Counted from the stretch's first letter, positions 1 through 7,302 are shown. The stretch: 22,777 bases of DNA from an uncultured Actinomycetes bacterium (GCA_903930035.1 CAIYXG010000568.1:1-22777); one strand, 5' to 3'. Notes: generated by a model from the letters alone, not told the origin. Numbers and translations are program-made.

Positions 1-261
1 GACCGAGCGCTTGTTGAGGTTGTTGCGGAGGAACGTGGCGCCGAGGCGCCGTCCCTCGGGGTCCTCGACGGCGGGCAGCGCGCCGCGGCCGGAGTCGCCG
101 TGGACGGGGTGCTCGACGCGCACCACCTCGGCGCCGAGGCGCGCCAGGAGCTGGGTGGCGAAGGGCAGCGCCTGCATCTGCTCGGCGGCCAGGACGCGGA
201 CGCCGTCGAGCGGCTTGCCGTTGGGTGCCGCGTCCGGGTTGCCGACCTCGCCGAGCCGCAT
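1..261 (-). CDS. CaiB/BaiF family (class III) CoA-transferase, N-terminal part only
   Basis: The gene starts at the ATG at 261 and runs off the left edge, leaving 87 N-terminal codons. Residues about 17-60 read LDGVRVLAAEQM, then PFATQLLARLGAEVVRVEHP and GDSGRG. This is the usual opening of formyl-CoA transferase-like enzymes (glycine-rich strand, LGAEVxxVE, GD). Family members move CoA between carboxylic acids or act as racemases in cytosolic acyl-CoA metabolism. The catalytic aspartate lies further on and cannot be checked here. The ATG follows the TetR stop codon after one base, so the two genes are almost certainly co-transcribed and translationally coupled. The substrate is unknown. Confidence 0.88.
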   Translation of the reverse strand, partial: MRLGEVGNPDAAPNGKPLDGVRVLAAEQMQALPFATQLLARLGAEVVRVEHPVHGDSGRGALPAVEDPEGRRLGATFLRNNLNKRSV

Positions 262-262
262 G

Positions 263-1111
263 TCAGGCGTCGGTGCCGGGCGTCGCCGCAGCCGGCAGGA
301 GGGCGCCGTCGCGCTCCATGCGGTCGAGGAGCGCCACCGCCTCGTCGAGCACGTCGGGCGGCGCGCCCCAGCCCAGCATGAGGTCCTCGGAGAGCACCCG
401 GGCCAGCCGCTGGCCGTTGAAGGTGTCGGTGTCGACCAGGTCGGGGTTGGAGGCCACGTTGGAGACCAGGAGCCCGCCGTTGAGCGCGCCGGCCATCCGG
501 AGGGTGCGGCTCACGGCGTCGTCGGGGGCGCCGGTCCCGGGCCGGTCGGCGGTGAGGGCCCCCGCGGCGACGGCGTCGTCGATCAGGTTCCGGGCGTTGT
601 TCATGAGGGCCATCGACGCGAACTGCACGGCGTGCCCGTCGGTGGTGTCGACGACCTGCTCGGGCGTGGCGATGATCCGCTGCAGCAGCTCGAACTCGCG
701 GGGGTGGACCTTCGGGAAGGCGACGAACAGGCGGGCGAACGCCAGCAGGCGGGCGAGCGCCGTGGTGCGGGCGTCGGGCTGCTCGTCCGCCAGGTAGCGC
801 TCCCAGACGGCGACCTGCTCGTGGTAGGTCGTGAGGAGCTGCTGGATGGCGTTGACCTGGAGGCCGGCGAGTAGCGCCGACTTGGAGTCGAAGTAGGTGT
901 AGATCGTGCCGACGGCGCAGTCCACGCGCTGGGCCAGGTCCTGCATCGTCAGTCCGTCGATGCCCCGCTCGGCGACGATGTCGGTCGCCGCGGCCAGGAG
1001 CTCCTCGTGCCGGGCAACCCGGTTGCGGGCACGTCGGCCCAGTCCGTCGCCGTCGTCGGCGGGCGGGTCGGACGGCGTCGGGCCGTCGGCGGAGGGGTCG
1101 GTGGAAGCCAT
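263..1111 (-). CDS. TetR-family transcriptional regulator
   Basis: This is a 282-residue TetR-type repressor. Residues 1-25 are a low-complexity Pro/Asp/Ser stretch. The DNA-binding helix-turn-helix spans about 34-80 (RHEELLAAATDIVAERG, then LTMQDLAQRVDCAVGTIYTYF and DSKSALLAGL), and the helical ligand-binding domain follows. I chose the ATG at 1111; an upstream in-frame start at 1186 would add 25 basic, non-conserved residues and reach into the promoter. A TACGCT -10-like box lies at 1155-1150 on this strand. The gene is upstream of a CoA-transferase and divergent from a thiolase operon, so an acyl-CoA-type ligand is likely, by analogy with other TetR regulators of fatty-acid or steroid catabolism. 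That is inference. Confidence 0.92.
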   Translation of the reverse strand: MASTDPSADGPTPSDPPADDGDGLGRRARNRVARHEELLAAATDIVAERGIDGLTMQDLAQRVDCAVGTIYTYFDSKSALLAGLQVNAIQQLLTTYHEQVAVWERYLADEQPDARTTALARLLAFARLFVAFPKVHPREFELLQRIIATPEQVVDTTDGHAVQFASMALMNNARNLIDDAVAAGALTADRPGTGAPDDAVSRTLRMAGALNGGLLVSNVASNPDLVDTDTFNGQRLARVLSEDLMLGWGAPPDVLDEAVALLDRMERDGALLPAAATPGTDA

Positions 1112-1149
1112 GGGCGAGGAGGTGCCGGCGGTGGTCGGCCGGTACCGGC

Positions 1150-1155
1150 AGCGTA
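1150..1155 (-). promoter_or_regulatory. Putative -10 box (TACGCT) for the TetR gene
   Basis: Read on the minus strand, this hexamer fits TAnnnT. It would place the transcript start about 31-32 nt before the ATG at 1111. No convincing -35 or Shine-Dalgarno sequence is seen. The 13-bp palindrome at 1160-1172 lies just upstream on this strand, where bound repressor could block polymerase. Confidence 0.4.
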
Positions 1156-1159
1156 CCAG

Positions 1160-1172
1160 TGAACCCCGTTCA
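1160..1172. promoter_or_regulatory. Candidate TetR operator, palindrome TGAAC-CCC-GTTCA
   Basis: This is a perfect inverted repeat with 5-bp arms and a 3-bp spacer, inside the 235-bp divergent region between the TetR gene and the ketosynthase-like/DUF35 operon. TetR regulators commonly bind short palindromes in the promoter they share with a divergent operon. The AAC...GTT core resembles operators of steroid or fatty-acid TetR repressors such as KstR, but those have a 2-bp spacer, so identity is not claimed. Confidence 0.42.
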
Positions 1173-1233
1173 GTCGGCAGGGACACCTGTCACGCGCGAC
1201 GGGTGGCCGGGCCCGCAGGGACGGGGTGCGCGC

Positions 1234-1257
1234 GGGCCGGGGGCCGGGCCGGGGGCC
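1234..1257 (+). repeat. Perfect tandem 12-mer (GGGCCGGGGGCC twice) with G-quadruplex pattern
   Basis: Two back-to-back identical 12-base units give four G-runs (3, 5, 3 and 5 Gs), each separated by CC. This meets the usual G3+ short-loop quadruplex rule on the plus strand. It sits between the candidate operator and the -10 box of the rightward operon, on the non-template strand for that operon. It could be simple GC-rich slippage; function is not shown. Confidence 0.5.
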
Positions 1258-1293
1258 GCCCGGCCGGGATGGGGCGCCGGCGCGCGGCCCACG

Positions 1294-1299
1294 TAGTAT
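1294..1299 (+). promoter_or_regulatory. Putative -10 box (TAGTAT) for the thiolase operon
   Basis: The hexamer fits TAnnnT in a stretch otherwise almost devoid of A and T. A start about 7 nt downstream would give a leader of roughly 40 nt. That leader ends in a good Shine-Dalgarno sequence (GAAGGAG, 1334-1340) 6 nt before the ATG at 1347. No recognisable -35 element. Confidence 0.45.
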
Positions 1300-1346
1300 C
1301 TGCCCCCGGTCCGGTCGGCGGGCCGGCCAGCCCGAAGGAGCGTTCC

Positions 1347-2747
1347 ATGCGAGGAATCATCGGTGCCGGTGGCTACCTGCCCCACTGGCGGCTGCAGCGG
1401 TCGTCGGTCAGCGCCGTGCTCGGCGGCGCGCCGGGCAAGGGCACCCGGACGGTCGCGTCCTACGACGAGGACGCCCTCACGATGGCCGTCGAGGCGGCCC
1501 GGCGCACGCTCCGGGGCACCGACGCCGTGCCCGCCGCGCTCTGGTTCGCCACCACCAGCCCGACCTACGTCGAGAAGACCAGCGCGCCCATCGCCCACGC
1601 TGCGCTCCGGCTGCCCGGCGACGTGGCCGCCGCCGACGCCGGCCCCGGCCTGCGGGGTGCCGCCATGGCCCTGCGTGCCGCGCTGCGGTCGACCGAGACC
1701 GTCCTGGTGGCGGCCGGCGACGTCCGCACCGGCCCCGCCGGCTCGCCGGACGAGCGCGACGGCGGCGACGCCGGTGCCGCCGTGCTCGTGGGCGAGTCCG
1801 ACGCACTGGTCGGCGAGTTCCTGGGCTCCGGCTCGGCCACCCGTGAGTTCCTGGACCGCTGGCGGGCGCCGGGCGAGCTCCGCACCCACGGCTGGGAGGA
1901 GCGGTTCGGCGAGCAGCGCTACGCGGCGCTGGCGTCCGCCGCGTGGGAGTCGGCCCTGGCCGACGCCGGGCTGGACGCCGCGCAGGTCCAGAGGGTCGCC
2001 GTCGTGGGCCCGCAGGCCCGTGCCGGCGCCGGCCTGTCCAAGCAGCTCGGTGCCGCCGGCGTCGAGGTGGTCGACACGCTCGCCGCGACCGTCGGGTTCA
2101 CCGGCGCGGCGCACGGCCTGCTGCTGCTGACCCACCTGCTCGAGCAGGCGGAGGCCGGCCAGGTCGTGGCGCTCGTCTCCATGGCCGACGGCGCCGACGC
2201 CTTCATCTTCCGGGCCACGGGCCGCCGACCGGCCGGCCCGGCCGTGGCCGACCAGCTCGGGGGCGGCGACGACTCGCTCGCCTACGCCAAGTACCTGGCA
2301 TGGCGCGGCGTGCTGCCCATGAACCCGCCCAACCGTCCGGAGCCCGCCCGGATGTCGGCGTCGGCCGCCGAGCGCCGGCTCGACTGGAAGTACGGGTTCG
2401 TGGGGTCCAAGGACCACGAGAGCGGCGCGCTGCACCTGCCGCCCGCCCGCGTGAGCTTCGTGGGGGGCAACGTCGACGACATGGACGCCGCGCCCATGGC
2501 CGACACCACCGCCACGGTGGCCACGTTCACCGTGGACTCGCTGGCCTACTCGCCGTCCCCTCCGGTGGTCTTCGCCGTCTGCGACTTCGACGGCGGTGGC
2601 CGCCTGCCGGTCGAGCTCACCGACGTGCGGGCCGACCAGGTCAGCATCGGCATGCAGGTCGAGATGACGTTCCGGCGGCTGAACACCGCCGACGGCATCG
2701 CCAACTACTTCTGGAAGGCGCGGCCCGCCGCGCAGGGAGGTGCGTGA
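1347..2747 (+). CDS. Ketosynthase-like (HMG-CoA synthase-type) protein fused to a C-terminal DUF35 OB-fold domain; catalytic and zinc cysteines absent
   Basis: The protein has 466 residues. Residues 1-300 follow the thiolase-superfamily/HMG-CoA synthase pattern: MRGIIGAGGYLP opening, YDEDALTMAVEAARR, then DAGPGLRGAAMALRAAL where the nucleophile loop normally lies, and GFTGAAHGLLLL. Residues about 345-460 follow the DUF35 pattern (YGFVGS, LHLPPARV, then an OB-fold ending YFWKARP). The only cysteine in the chain is Cys412, inside the OB-fold. No active-site Cys is therefore possible, and all four rubredoxin-like zinc positions (SKDHESG, RVSFVGG) are replaced. DUF35 proteins scaffold thiolase-type enzymes, for example in archaeal thiolase/HMG-CoA synthase complexes and steroid side-chain aldolases. 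I infer a non-catalytic partner of the thiolase that begins 2 bases after its stop. GAAGGAG at 1334-1340 supports this start. Confidence 0.85.
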   Translation: MRGIIGAGGYLPHWRLQRSSVSAVLGGAPGKGTRTVASYDEDALTMAVEAARRTLRGTDAVPAALWFATTSPTYVEKTSAPIAHAALRLPGDVAAADAGPGLRGAAMALRAALRSTETVLVAAGDVRTGPAGSPDERDGGDAGAAVLVGESDALVGEFLGSGSATREFLDRWRAPGELRTHGWEERFGEQRYAALASAAWESALADAGLDAAQVQRVAVVGPQARAGAGLSKQLGAAGVEVVDTLAATVGFTGAAHGLLLLTHLLEQAEAGQVVALVSMADGADAFIFRATGRRPAGPAVADQLGGGDDSLAYAKYLAWRGVLPMNPPNRPEPARMSASAAERRLDWKYGFVGSKDHESGALHLPPARVSFVGGNVDDMDAAPMADTTATVATFTVDSLAYSPSPPVVFAVCDFDGGGRLPVELTDVRADQVSIGMQVEMTFRRLNTADGIANYFWKARPAAQGGA

Positions 2748-2749
2748 CC

Positions 2750-3943
2750 ATGGGTTCGCACGGGATCAAGGACCGGGTCGCCATCGTCGGGATGGGCTGC
2801 ACCCAGTTCCGGGAGCACTGGGACAAGGGCGCCGACGACCTCATGGTCGAGGCCGTCCAGGAGACCCTCGCCAGCGCCGGGGTGGCCAAGGACGACATCG
2901 ACGCCTGGTGGCTGGGCACCGCGCAGTCCGGCATGTCGGGGGTGACGCTCGCCGCGCCGCTCAAGCTGCAGGGCAAGCCGGTCACCCGGGTCGAGAACTA
3001 CTGCGCCACCGGCTCCGAGGCGCTGCGGCAGGCCTGCTACGCCGTGGCGTCCGGCGCCTACGACATGGCGGCCGCCGTCGGCGTCGAGAAGGTGAAGGAC
3101 TCCGGCTACCAGGGCCTGAACGCGTTCCCGATCCCCCACGACGGGACGCAGCGCTCGCTCACCGCCGCCGCGATGTTCTCGCTCGTCGCCCCGGCCTACG
3201 CCGAGCGCTACGGGGTGGACCCCGGCGAGCTGCGGCGCACGCTGGCGCGCATTGCGTCCAAGAACCACGCCAACGGCGCCAAGAACCCCCGTGCCCAGTT
3301 CCGCCGGGAGATGGACGTCGACGCCATCTGCAAGATGCCGGCGGTCGCCGGGATGCTGTCGGTGTTCGACTGCGCCGGCGTGGCGGACGGCGCCGCGGCC
3401 GCGATCGTCGTCCGGGCCGAGGACGCCTACAAGTACACGGACAGGCCCATCTTCGTGAAGGCGCTCTCGTTCGTGGCGGGCAACGGCGCCGGCCTGCTCG
3501 ACCCGGAGTTCGACTACACCCACTTCGACGAGTGCGAGGCGGCCGCCAAGGACGCCTACCACCAGGCCGGGATCACCGACCCCCGCCGCGAGCTGGCGAT
3601 GGCCGAGGTGCACGACTGCTTCACCCCGACCGAGCTGGTGCTCATGGAGGACCTGGGCTTCTCGGCGCGGGGCCAGGCGTGGCAGGACTGCGAGGCCGGC
3701 GTGTTCGACCTGCACGGCGACCTGCCGGTCAACACCGACGGCGGCCTCAAGTCGTTCGGCCACCCGGTCGGCGCGTCGGGCCTGCGGATGCTGTTCGAGT
3801 GCTGGCTGCAGCTCCGCAAGGAGGCGCCGGAGGAGCGTCAGATCGCCACGGCCGACCGTGGCCTGGCCCTGACCCACAACCTGGGCGGCTACCCCGGCGA
3901 GATGGTGAGCTTCGTCGGGATCTGGGGCAGTGGCACCGACTGA
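2750..3943 (+). CDS. SCP2/SCPx-type thiolase (acetyl-CoA acetyltransferase family)
   Basis: This 397-residue protein has the thiolase residues in place. Cys85 is in VENYCATGSEALRQA, His288 in EVHDCFTPTEL, and His338 in FGHPVGASG. The late motif HNLGG is at 376-380. The arrangement (HDCF, GHPxGASG, HNLGG) is that of SCPx/Ltp2-type thiolases, which cleave or form beta-ketoacyl-CoA or act as retro-aldolases on steroid-derived CoA esters. GGGAGG at 2735-2740 gives a strong ribosome site before the ATG. The gene lies 2 bases after the ketosynthase-like/DUF35 gene and overlaps the next gene by 14 bases, so all three should be made together. The DUF35 neighbour suggests a heteromeric complex. Chain length and substrate are unknown. 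Confidence 0.93.
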   Translation: MGSHGIKDRVAIVGMGCTQFREHWDKGADDLMVEAVQETLASAGVAKDDIDAWWLGTAQSGMSGVTLAAPLKLQGKPVTRVENYCATGSEALRQACYAVASGAYDMAAAVGVEKVKDSGYQGLNAFPIPHDGTQRSLTAAAMFSLVAPAYAERYGVDPGELRRTLARIASKNHANGAKNPRAQFRREMDVDAICKMPAVAGMLSVFDCAGVADGAAAAIVVRAEDAYKYTDRPIFVKALSFVAGNGAGLLDPEFDYTHFDECEAAAKDAYHQAGITDPRRELAMAEVHDCFTPTELVLMEDLGFSARGQAWQDCEAGVFDLHGDLPVNTDGGLKSFGHPVGASGLRMLFECWLQLRKEAPEERQIATADRGLALTHNLGGYPGEMVSFVGIWGSGTD

Positions 3944-4400
3944 CCTGGCCGGTCCTCCCGAGCTCGCGGCCCGGATCGACGAGCTGGTCGCCGCCGGCCA
4001 GGCGGTCGCCGTCCTGGGCGCCCGCGTCGACCTGCCCGCGGACGACCCGGCCCCGGCCGCGACGGTCGTGGAACGTCTGCAGGCGCTCGTGCGGGGCACC
4101 GACCTGCTGGGCCAGGTCCCGCCGGACACCTTCGTGGTGGTGGCGGCCGGGTCCGGCGCGGACGCTGCCGAGCTCGTGGCCGACCGTCTGAAGCAGGCGT
4201 TCCAGATGCCGCTCGAGGTCGAGGGCCGGGTCGTGTCGCTGGTCGTCGACCAGCGCGCCGTCGTGGTCCGCCCCGAGGACCTGGTGTCGGGCGCGCCCGC
4301 GGCGCTCGGCGAGCGGCGCGGCACCACGGCCGGCACGCCGGTCTCGCGCGACGGGGTCACGGCCGTCGCCCGGCTCGTCGCCCTCCTCGACGCGCCCTAG
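3930..4400 (+). CDS. Small protein with a degenerate GGDEF-like fold
   Basis: This 156-residue protein starts at a GTG inside the end of the thiolase gene, so translation is probably coupled. The layout follows a GGDEF domain without its active site: a first strand AVAVLGARVDLP (25-36), a helix VVERLQALVRGTDLLG (46-61), then GQVPPDTFVVV (61-71) where RLGGDEFxVL would stand. ELVADRLKQAFQMPLEVEGRVVSL follows, matching the usual post-GGDEF helix and strand. The GG(D/E)EF signature and the early metal/substrate Asp positions are not preserved, and the segment before the signature is short, so diguanylate cyclase activity is very unlikely. A role as an accessory or protein-binding module of the thiolase is possible but unproven. 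The family call rests on pattern reading only. Confidence 0.6.
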   Translation: MAPTDLAGPPELAARIDELVAAGQAVAVLGARVDLPADDPAPAATVVERLQALVRGTDLLGQVPPDTFVVVAAGSGADAAELVADRLKQAFQMPLEVEGRVVSLVVDQRAVVVRPEDLVSGAPAALGERRGTTAGTPVSRDGVTAVARLVALLDAP

Positions 4401-4413
4401 CGGCCGTCCCGGC

Positions 4414-5337
4414 CTACCGGTCCAGGCACGCCGTCAGGAACGCAGAGGTGGCCGGGGTCACGACCTGCTCGCCGGGCGCACCCAGCCGCTGCGACACCTC
4501 GGTGTGGGAGTAGGTGCCGGCGTCGAGCAGCTCGGCCCGGCCTCCCGCGGCGACCACCGCGTCGACGAACGCCGCAGCGCCGGCCGTCCGGCGCGCACGC
4601 CCGCGGGTGACGACCAGGAGGCGGGAGGGCGGCGCGCCCGACGTCCGGACCTGCACGGCGGGCGAGGCGTCGGCCAGGACCTCTGGGTCGGTGCCGAACG
4701 CCAGGTCGACCAGCCCCGACGGCCCGAGCCGGTCGGTCAGGTCGAGCTGGACGTCCAGCACGACGGTGCAGCCGACGGCCGACCGGTCGACCCCCGCGTC
4801 GGGCAGCAGCCTCGGATGGGCCGCCAGGCTGGCGACCAGCTGGGCGCCGGCGGAGTGGCCCATGAGCGCGAGCCGGGACGGGTCGAGGCCCAGGGACGTG
4901 CCCCGCGCCACCGTCCAGGCCACGGCCGCCGCGACGTCCTGGCCGTGGTCGGGCCACCGCACACCGTTGTCCGGGCTGCTGAGCCGGTAGTTCACGGCCA
5001 CCAGCGCGGCGCCGAGACGGTGGGCGAGCGCCGCCTTCTGGGCCACCGCGCCCGCCGACTTGTCCCCCCGGCGCCAGCCGCCGCCGTGGACCCAGACCAG
5101 GACGGGCACCGGGCCGCAGCCCGCGGGGAGGTAGACGTCGAGGCTGGTCCGCGCCGCCGGGCTGCCCGGCCGCTCCGCGTACTGGTAGGTGGCCGGCCCC
5201 GACGGCTGCGTCCGGCAGCGGACCGGCGACGTGGCCGCGGTCCCGGACGTGCTCGGCGCGGCGTCCGGGCGCGACGCCGTGCACCCGGCTGCGAGCAGCG
5301 CGGCGGCGGTCGCGGCGAGCAGGAGGTGGCGTGCCAT
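4414..5337 (-). CDS. Secreted lipoprotein alpha/beta hydrolase (esterase/BD-FAE-like)
   Basis: This is a 307-residue exported lipoprotein. A hydrophobic leader (ARHLLLAATAAALLAAGC) ends in the lipobox LAAGC with acylated Cys19, followed by a Ser/Thr/Ala/Pro linker. The hydrolase domain shows the oxyanion motif HGGGW (84-88), the nucleophile elbow GHSAG (160-164, Ser162) and a late catalytic His278 in YSHTE. The usual catalytic acid in the GxxDxxVP region seems missing: that stretch reads TRGRARRTAG. Another acidic residue may serve, or activity may be weak. The ATG at 5337 was chosen because the signal peptide begins there; longer in-frame extensions would bury it. A CACACT box lies 6 nt upstream. 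Likely an extracytoplasmic carboxylesterase; the substrate is unknown. It is convergent with the pseudo-GGDEF gene, 13 bp apart. Confidence 0.88.
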   Translation of the reverse strand: MARHLLLAATAAALLAAGCTASRPDAAPSTSGTAATSPVRCRTQPSGPATYQYAERPGSPAARTSLDVYLPAGCGPVPVLVWVHGGGWRRGDKSAGAVAQKAALAHRLGAALVAVNYRLSSPDNGVRWPDHGQDVAAAVAWTVARGTSLGLDPSRLALMGHSAGAQLVASLAAHPRLLPDAGVDRSAVGCTVVLDVQLDLTDRLGPSGLVDLAFGTDPEVLADASPAVQVRTSGAPPSRLLVVTRGRARRTAGAAAFVDAVVAAGGRAELLDAGTYSHTEVSQRLGAPGEQVVTPATSAFLTACLDR

Positions 5338-5412
5338 GCCGCCAGTGTGGACCGGCCGGGTAGGTGCACCGCAGGAACAGGGTGAGGATGGGGTGAGCCC
5401 GTGCCCGGGCCG

Positions 5413-5418
5413 TAGAGT
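5413..5418 (+). promoter_or_regulatory. Putative -10 box (TAGAGT) of a leaderless gene
   Basis: TAGAGT is followed by seven bases and then the GTG at 5426. A transcript starting at the normal distance from a -10 box would begin at or next to the start codon. No Shine-Dalgarno sequence is present in those seven bases. Confidence 0.5.
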
Positions 5419-5425
5419 CGGGCCC

Positions 5426-6337
5426 GTGCTGTTCGGGCTCCTTCCGCCGTACCGGGCGGGCGTCACCGCCGACCCGGCCTGGATCGTGCCCTTCGTGGCC
5501 CAGGCCGAGGCGCTGGGCTTCGAGTCGTTCTACGCGGTCGAGCACGTCGTCGTGCCCGTGGGCCACGCCGCCGCCTACCCCTACAGCGAGACCGGCCGCA
5601 TGCCGCTCGCCGACGACTGCCCGATCCCGGACCCGCTCGACCTGCTGGCCTTCGTGGCCGGGCACACCACCACACTGCGTCTGGGCACCGGCGTGGTGGT
5701 CGGACCGCACCACCACCCGCTGGTGCTGGCCAAGCGGCTGGCGACCGTCGACCGTCTGTCGGGCGGCCGCATGACCGTGGGCCTGGGCGTGGGGTGGATG
5801 CGGGAGGAGCTGGAGGCCACGGGGGTCGACTTCTCCACGCGGGGCCGCCGGCTCGACGAGCTGCTCCTCGCCGTGCGGGCGGCGTGGTCGGGCGGGCCCG
5901 CCAGCTTCCACGGCGAGTTCTTCGACTTCACCGACGTCCGCAGCGAGCCGCAGCCGGTGCGGGCCGGCGGCGTGCCGGTCCACGTCGGCGGGCACAGCGA
6001 CGCCGCAGCACGGCGCGCCGGCCGGCTGGCCGACGGCTACCACCCGCTCGGGCTGGACGACGATGCGCTGGCGGCGTCGTGGGCGCTGGTCCGGCAGACC
6101 GCAGAGGACGCGGGCCGGGACCCGGACGCCCTCGAGCTGAGCGTCACGATGGCCGTCTCGCAGGTGGACGGGGCCGCGGTCGAGCGGGCCGCCGCGCTGG
6201 GCGTCCACCGCATCGTGTGCTCGACCGCCGCGGTCGGACCGGCCCAGGTGGCCGACGACCTGGGGGCCCTGGCCGACCGCGTCGGTCTGGCCCCGCCGGC
6301 CGCCGGCCGGGACGGCGCCGCACCACCACGCACGTAG
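5426..6337 (+). CDS. LLM-class F420-dependent oxidoreductase (TIGR03619-like)
   Basis: This 303-residue protein has the bacterial luciferase-like fold. It shows FGLLPPYRAGV near the start, GFESFYAVEHVVVP (about 33-46), LRLGTGVVVGPHHHPLVLAKRLATVDRLSGGR (about 84-115, the conserved core with the sugar/phosphate-binding loop), GLGVGWMREELEATG, and a late VPVHVGGHS for the cofactor phosphate. These enzymes use F420 or flavin for hydride transfer on diverse substrates, often in catabolism. The GTG at 5426 starts exactly where the conserved first strand begins and lies 7 nt after a TAGAGT box, so the message is probably leaderless. The next LLM gene follows after 20 bp and may be co-transcribed. 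The substrate is unknown. Confidence 0.88.
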   Translation: MLFGLLPPYRAGVTADPAWIVPFVAQAEALGFESFYAVEHVVVPVGHAAAYPYSETGRMPLADDCPIPDPLDLLAFVAGHTTTLRLGTGVVVGPHHHPLVLAKRLATVDRLSGGRMTVGLGVGWMREELEATGVDFSTRGRRLDELLLAVRAAWSGGPASFHGEFFDFTDVRSEPQPVRAGGVPVHVGGHSDAAARRAGRLADGYHPLGLDDDALAASWALVRQTAEDAGRDPDALELSVTMAVSQVDGAAVERAAALGVHRIVCSTAAVGPAQVADDLGALADRVGLAPPAAGRDGAAPPRT

Positions 6338-6357
6338 GAACCGAGCAGAGGAACGTC

Positions 6358-7302
6358 ATGGCAGCACTCATCGAGCAGGGCACGGCAGCCTGGGGCTTCC
6401 AGCTGCCCGTGCAGTCGCAGAGCACCATCTACGCGCAGCCCTGGGAGGCGGGCGCCGGCCCCGACGAGCTCCTGCAGATCGCCCGGGCGGCGGACCGTGC
6501 GGGCGCGCTCTACGTGGCGGTCTGCGACCACGTGGCCATTCCACGGCCGTCCGACCAGGCCATGTCGGCGGTCTGGTACGACACGGTGGCCACGCTGTCC
6601 TGGCTCGGCGCCCAGACCGAGCGCGTGGGCCTGCTGAGCCACGTGTACGTGCTCGGCTACCGCCACCCGCTGGTCACGGCCAAGGCCTTCAACACGCTGG
6701 ACCACCTGACTGGCGGCCGGGCCATCCTGGGCGTCGGTGCCGGTCACCTGCAGTCGGAGTTCGAGCTGCTCGGCGCCGACTTCGACGGGCGCGGCCCGGC
6801 GCTCAACGAGGCCATCGAGGTCGTGCGGGCCGCCTTCGCCGAGGACTACCCGACGGTGGGCGGCCCGGGCGCCGAGGTGGGCGTGGGCATGCTGCCGCGC
6901 CCGGCGCGTGCCGGTGGCCCGCCCATCTGGGTGGGTGGGTCGTCGAAGGCCGCGATCCTGCGGGCGGCCCGGCTCGCCGACGGCTGGCTCCCGCAGGGCC
7001 CGCCCAAGATGGGGGTGCGGGCCGCGGTGGAGCTGATCCGCGCGACCCGCGCCGAGGCAGGGCTGCCGGCGGCGTTCGACCTGGGCGTCAACTGCGAGCC
7101 GGTCTACCTGGGCACGCCGTCGCACGAGGTCTCGGAGTGGACCGTGGTCGGCGGTGCCGACGAGGTGGCCGCCCGCCTGCGCCGCTACGTCGAGCGCGGC
7201 ATGAACCAGCTGCAGGTCCGGTTCACCGCCACGTCGGCGGCCGAGTACGCCGACCAGGTCGAGCGCTTCGGGGCCGAGGTGGCCCCGCTGCTGGCGGCCT
7301 GA
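6358..7302 (+). CDS. LLM-class (luciferase-like) flavin/F420-dependent oxidoreductase
   Basis: This is a 314-residue LLM-family enzyme, distinct from its upstream neighbour. Recognisable parts are YVAVCDHVAIPRP (about 52-64), VGLLSHVYVLGYRHPLVTAKAFNTLDHLTGGR (about 90-121, the conserved core), GVGAGHLQSEFELLGADFDGRG, and PPIWVGGSSKAAILRAARLADGWLPQ (about 188-213, the cofactor-phosphate region). A Shine-Dalgarno-like AGAGGA (6347-6352) precedes the ATG by about 5 nt. The 20-bp gap suggests an operon with the upstream LLM gene. A hydride transfer on an aldehyde, alcohol or unsaturated carbonyl is the likely chemistry; the substrate cannot be deduced. Confidence 0.88.
   Translation: MAALIEQGTAAWGFQLPVQSQSTIYAQPWEAGAGPDELLQIARAADRAGALYVAVCDHVAIPRPSDQAMSAVWYDTVATLSWLGAQTERVGLLSHVYVLGYRHPLVTAKAFNTLDHLTGGRAILGVGAGHLQSEFELLGADFDGRGPALNEAIEVVRAAFAEDYPTVGGPGAEVGVGMLPRPARAGGPPIWVGGSSKAAILRAARLADGWLPQGPPKMGVRAAVELIRATRAEAGLPAAFDLGVNCEPVYLGTPSHEVSEWTVVGGADEVAARLRRYVERGMNQLQVRFTATSAAEYADQVERFGAEVAPLLAA

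Noticed and set aside
1186..1186. Upstream start for the TetR gene, giving 307 residues
   Set aside because: The extra 25 residues are not conserved-looking, and the start would lie upstream of the putative -10 box and inside the palindrome region.
1170..2435. 421-codon minus-strand frame opposite the ketosynthase-like/DUF35 gene
   Set aside because: It is a GC-bias shadow: its predicted protein is mostly Gly, Arg, Ala and Val with no motif, while the plus-strand frame has a ribosome site and family motifs.
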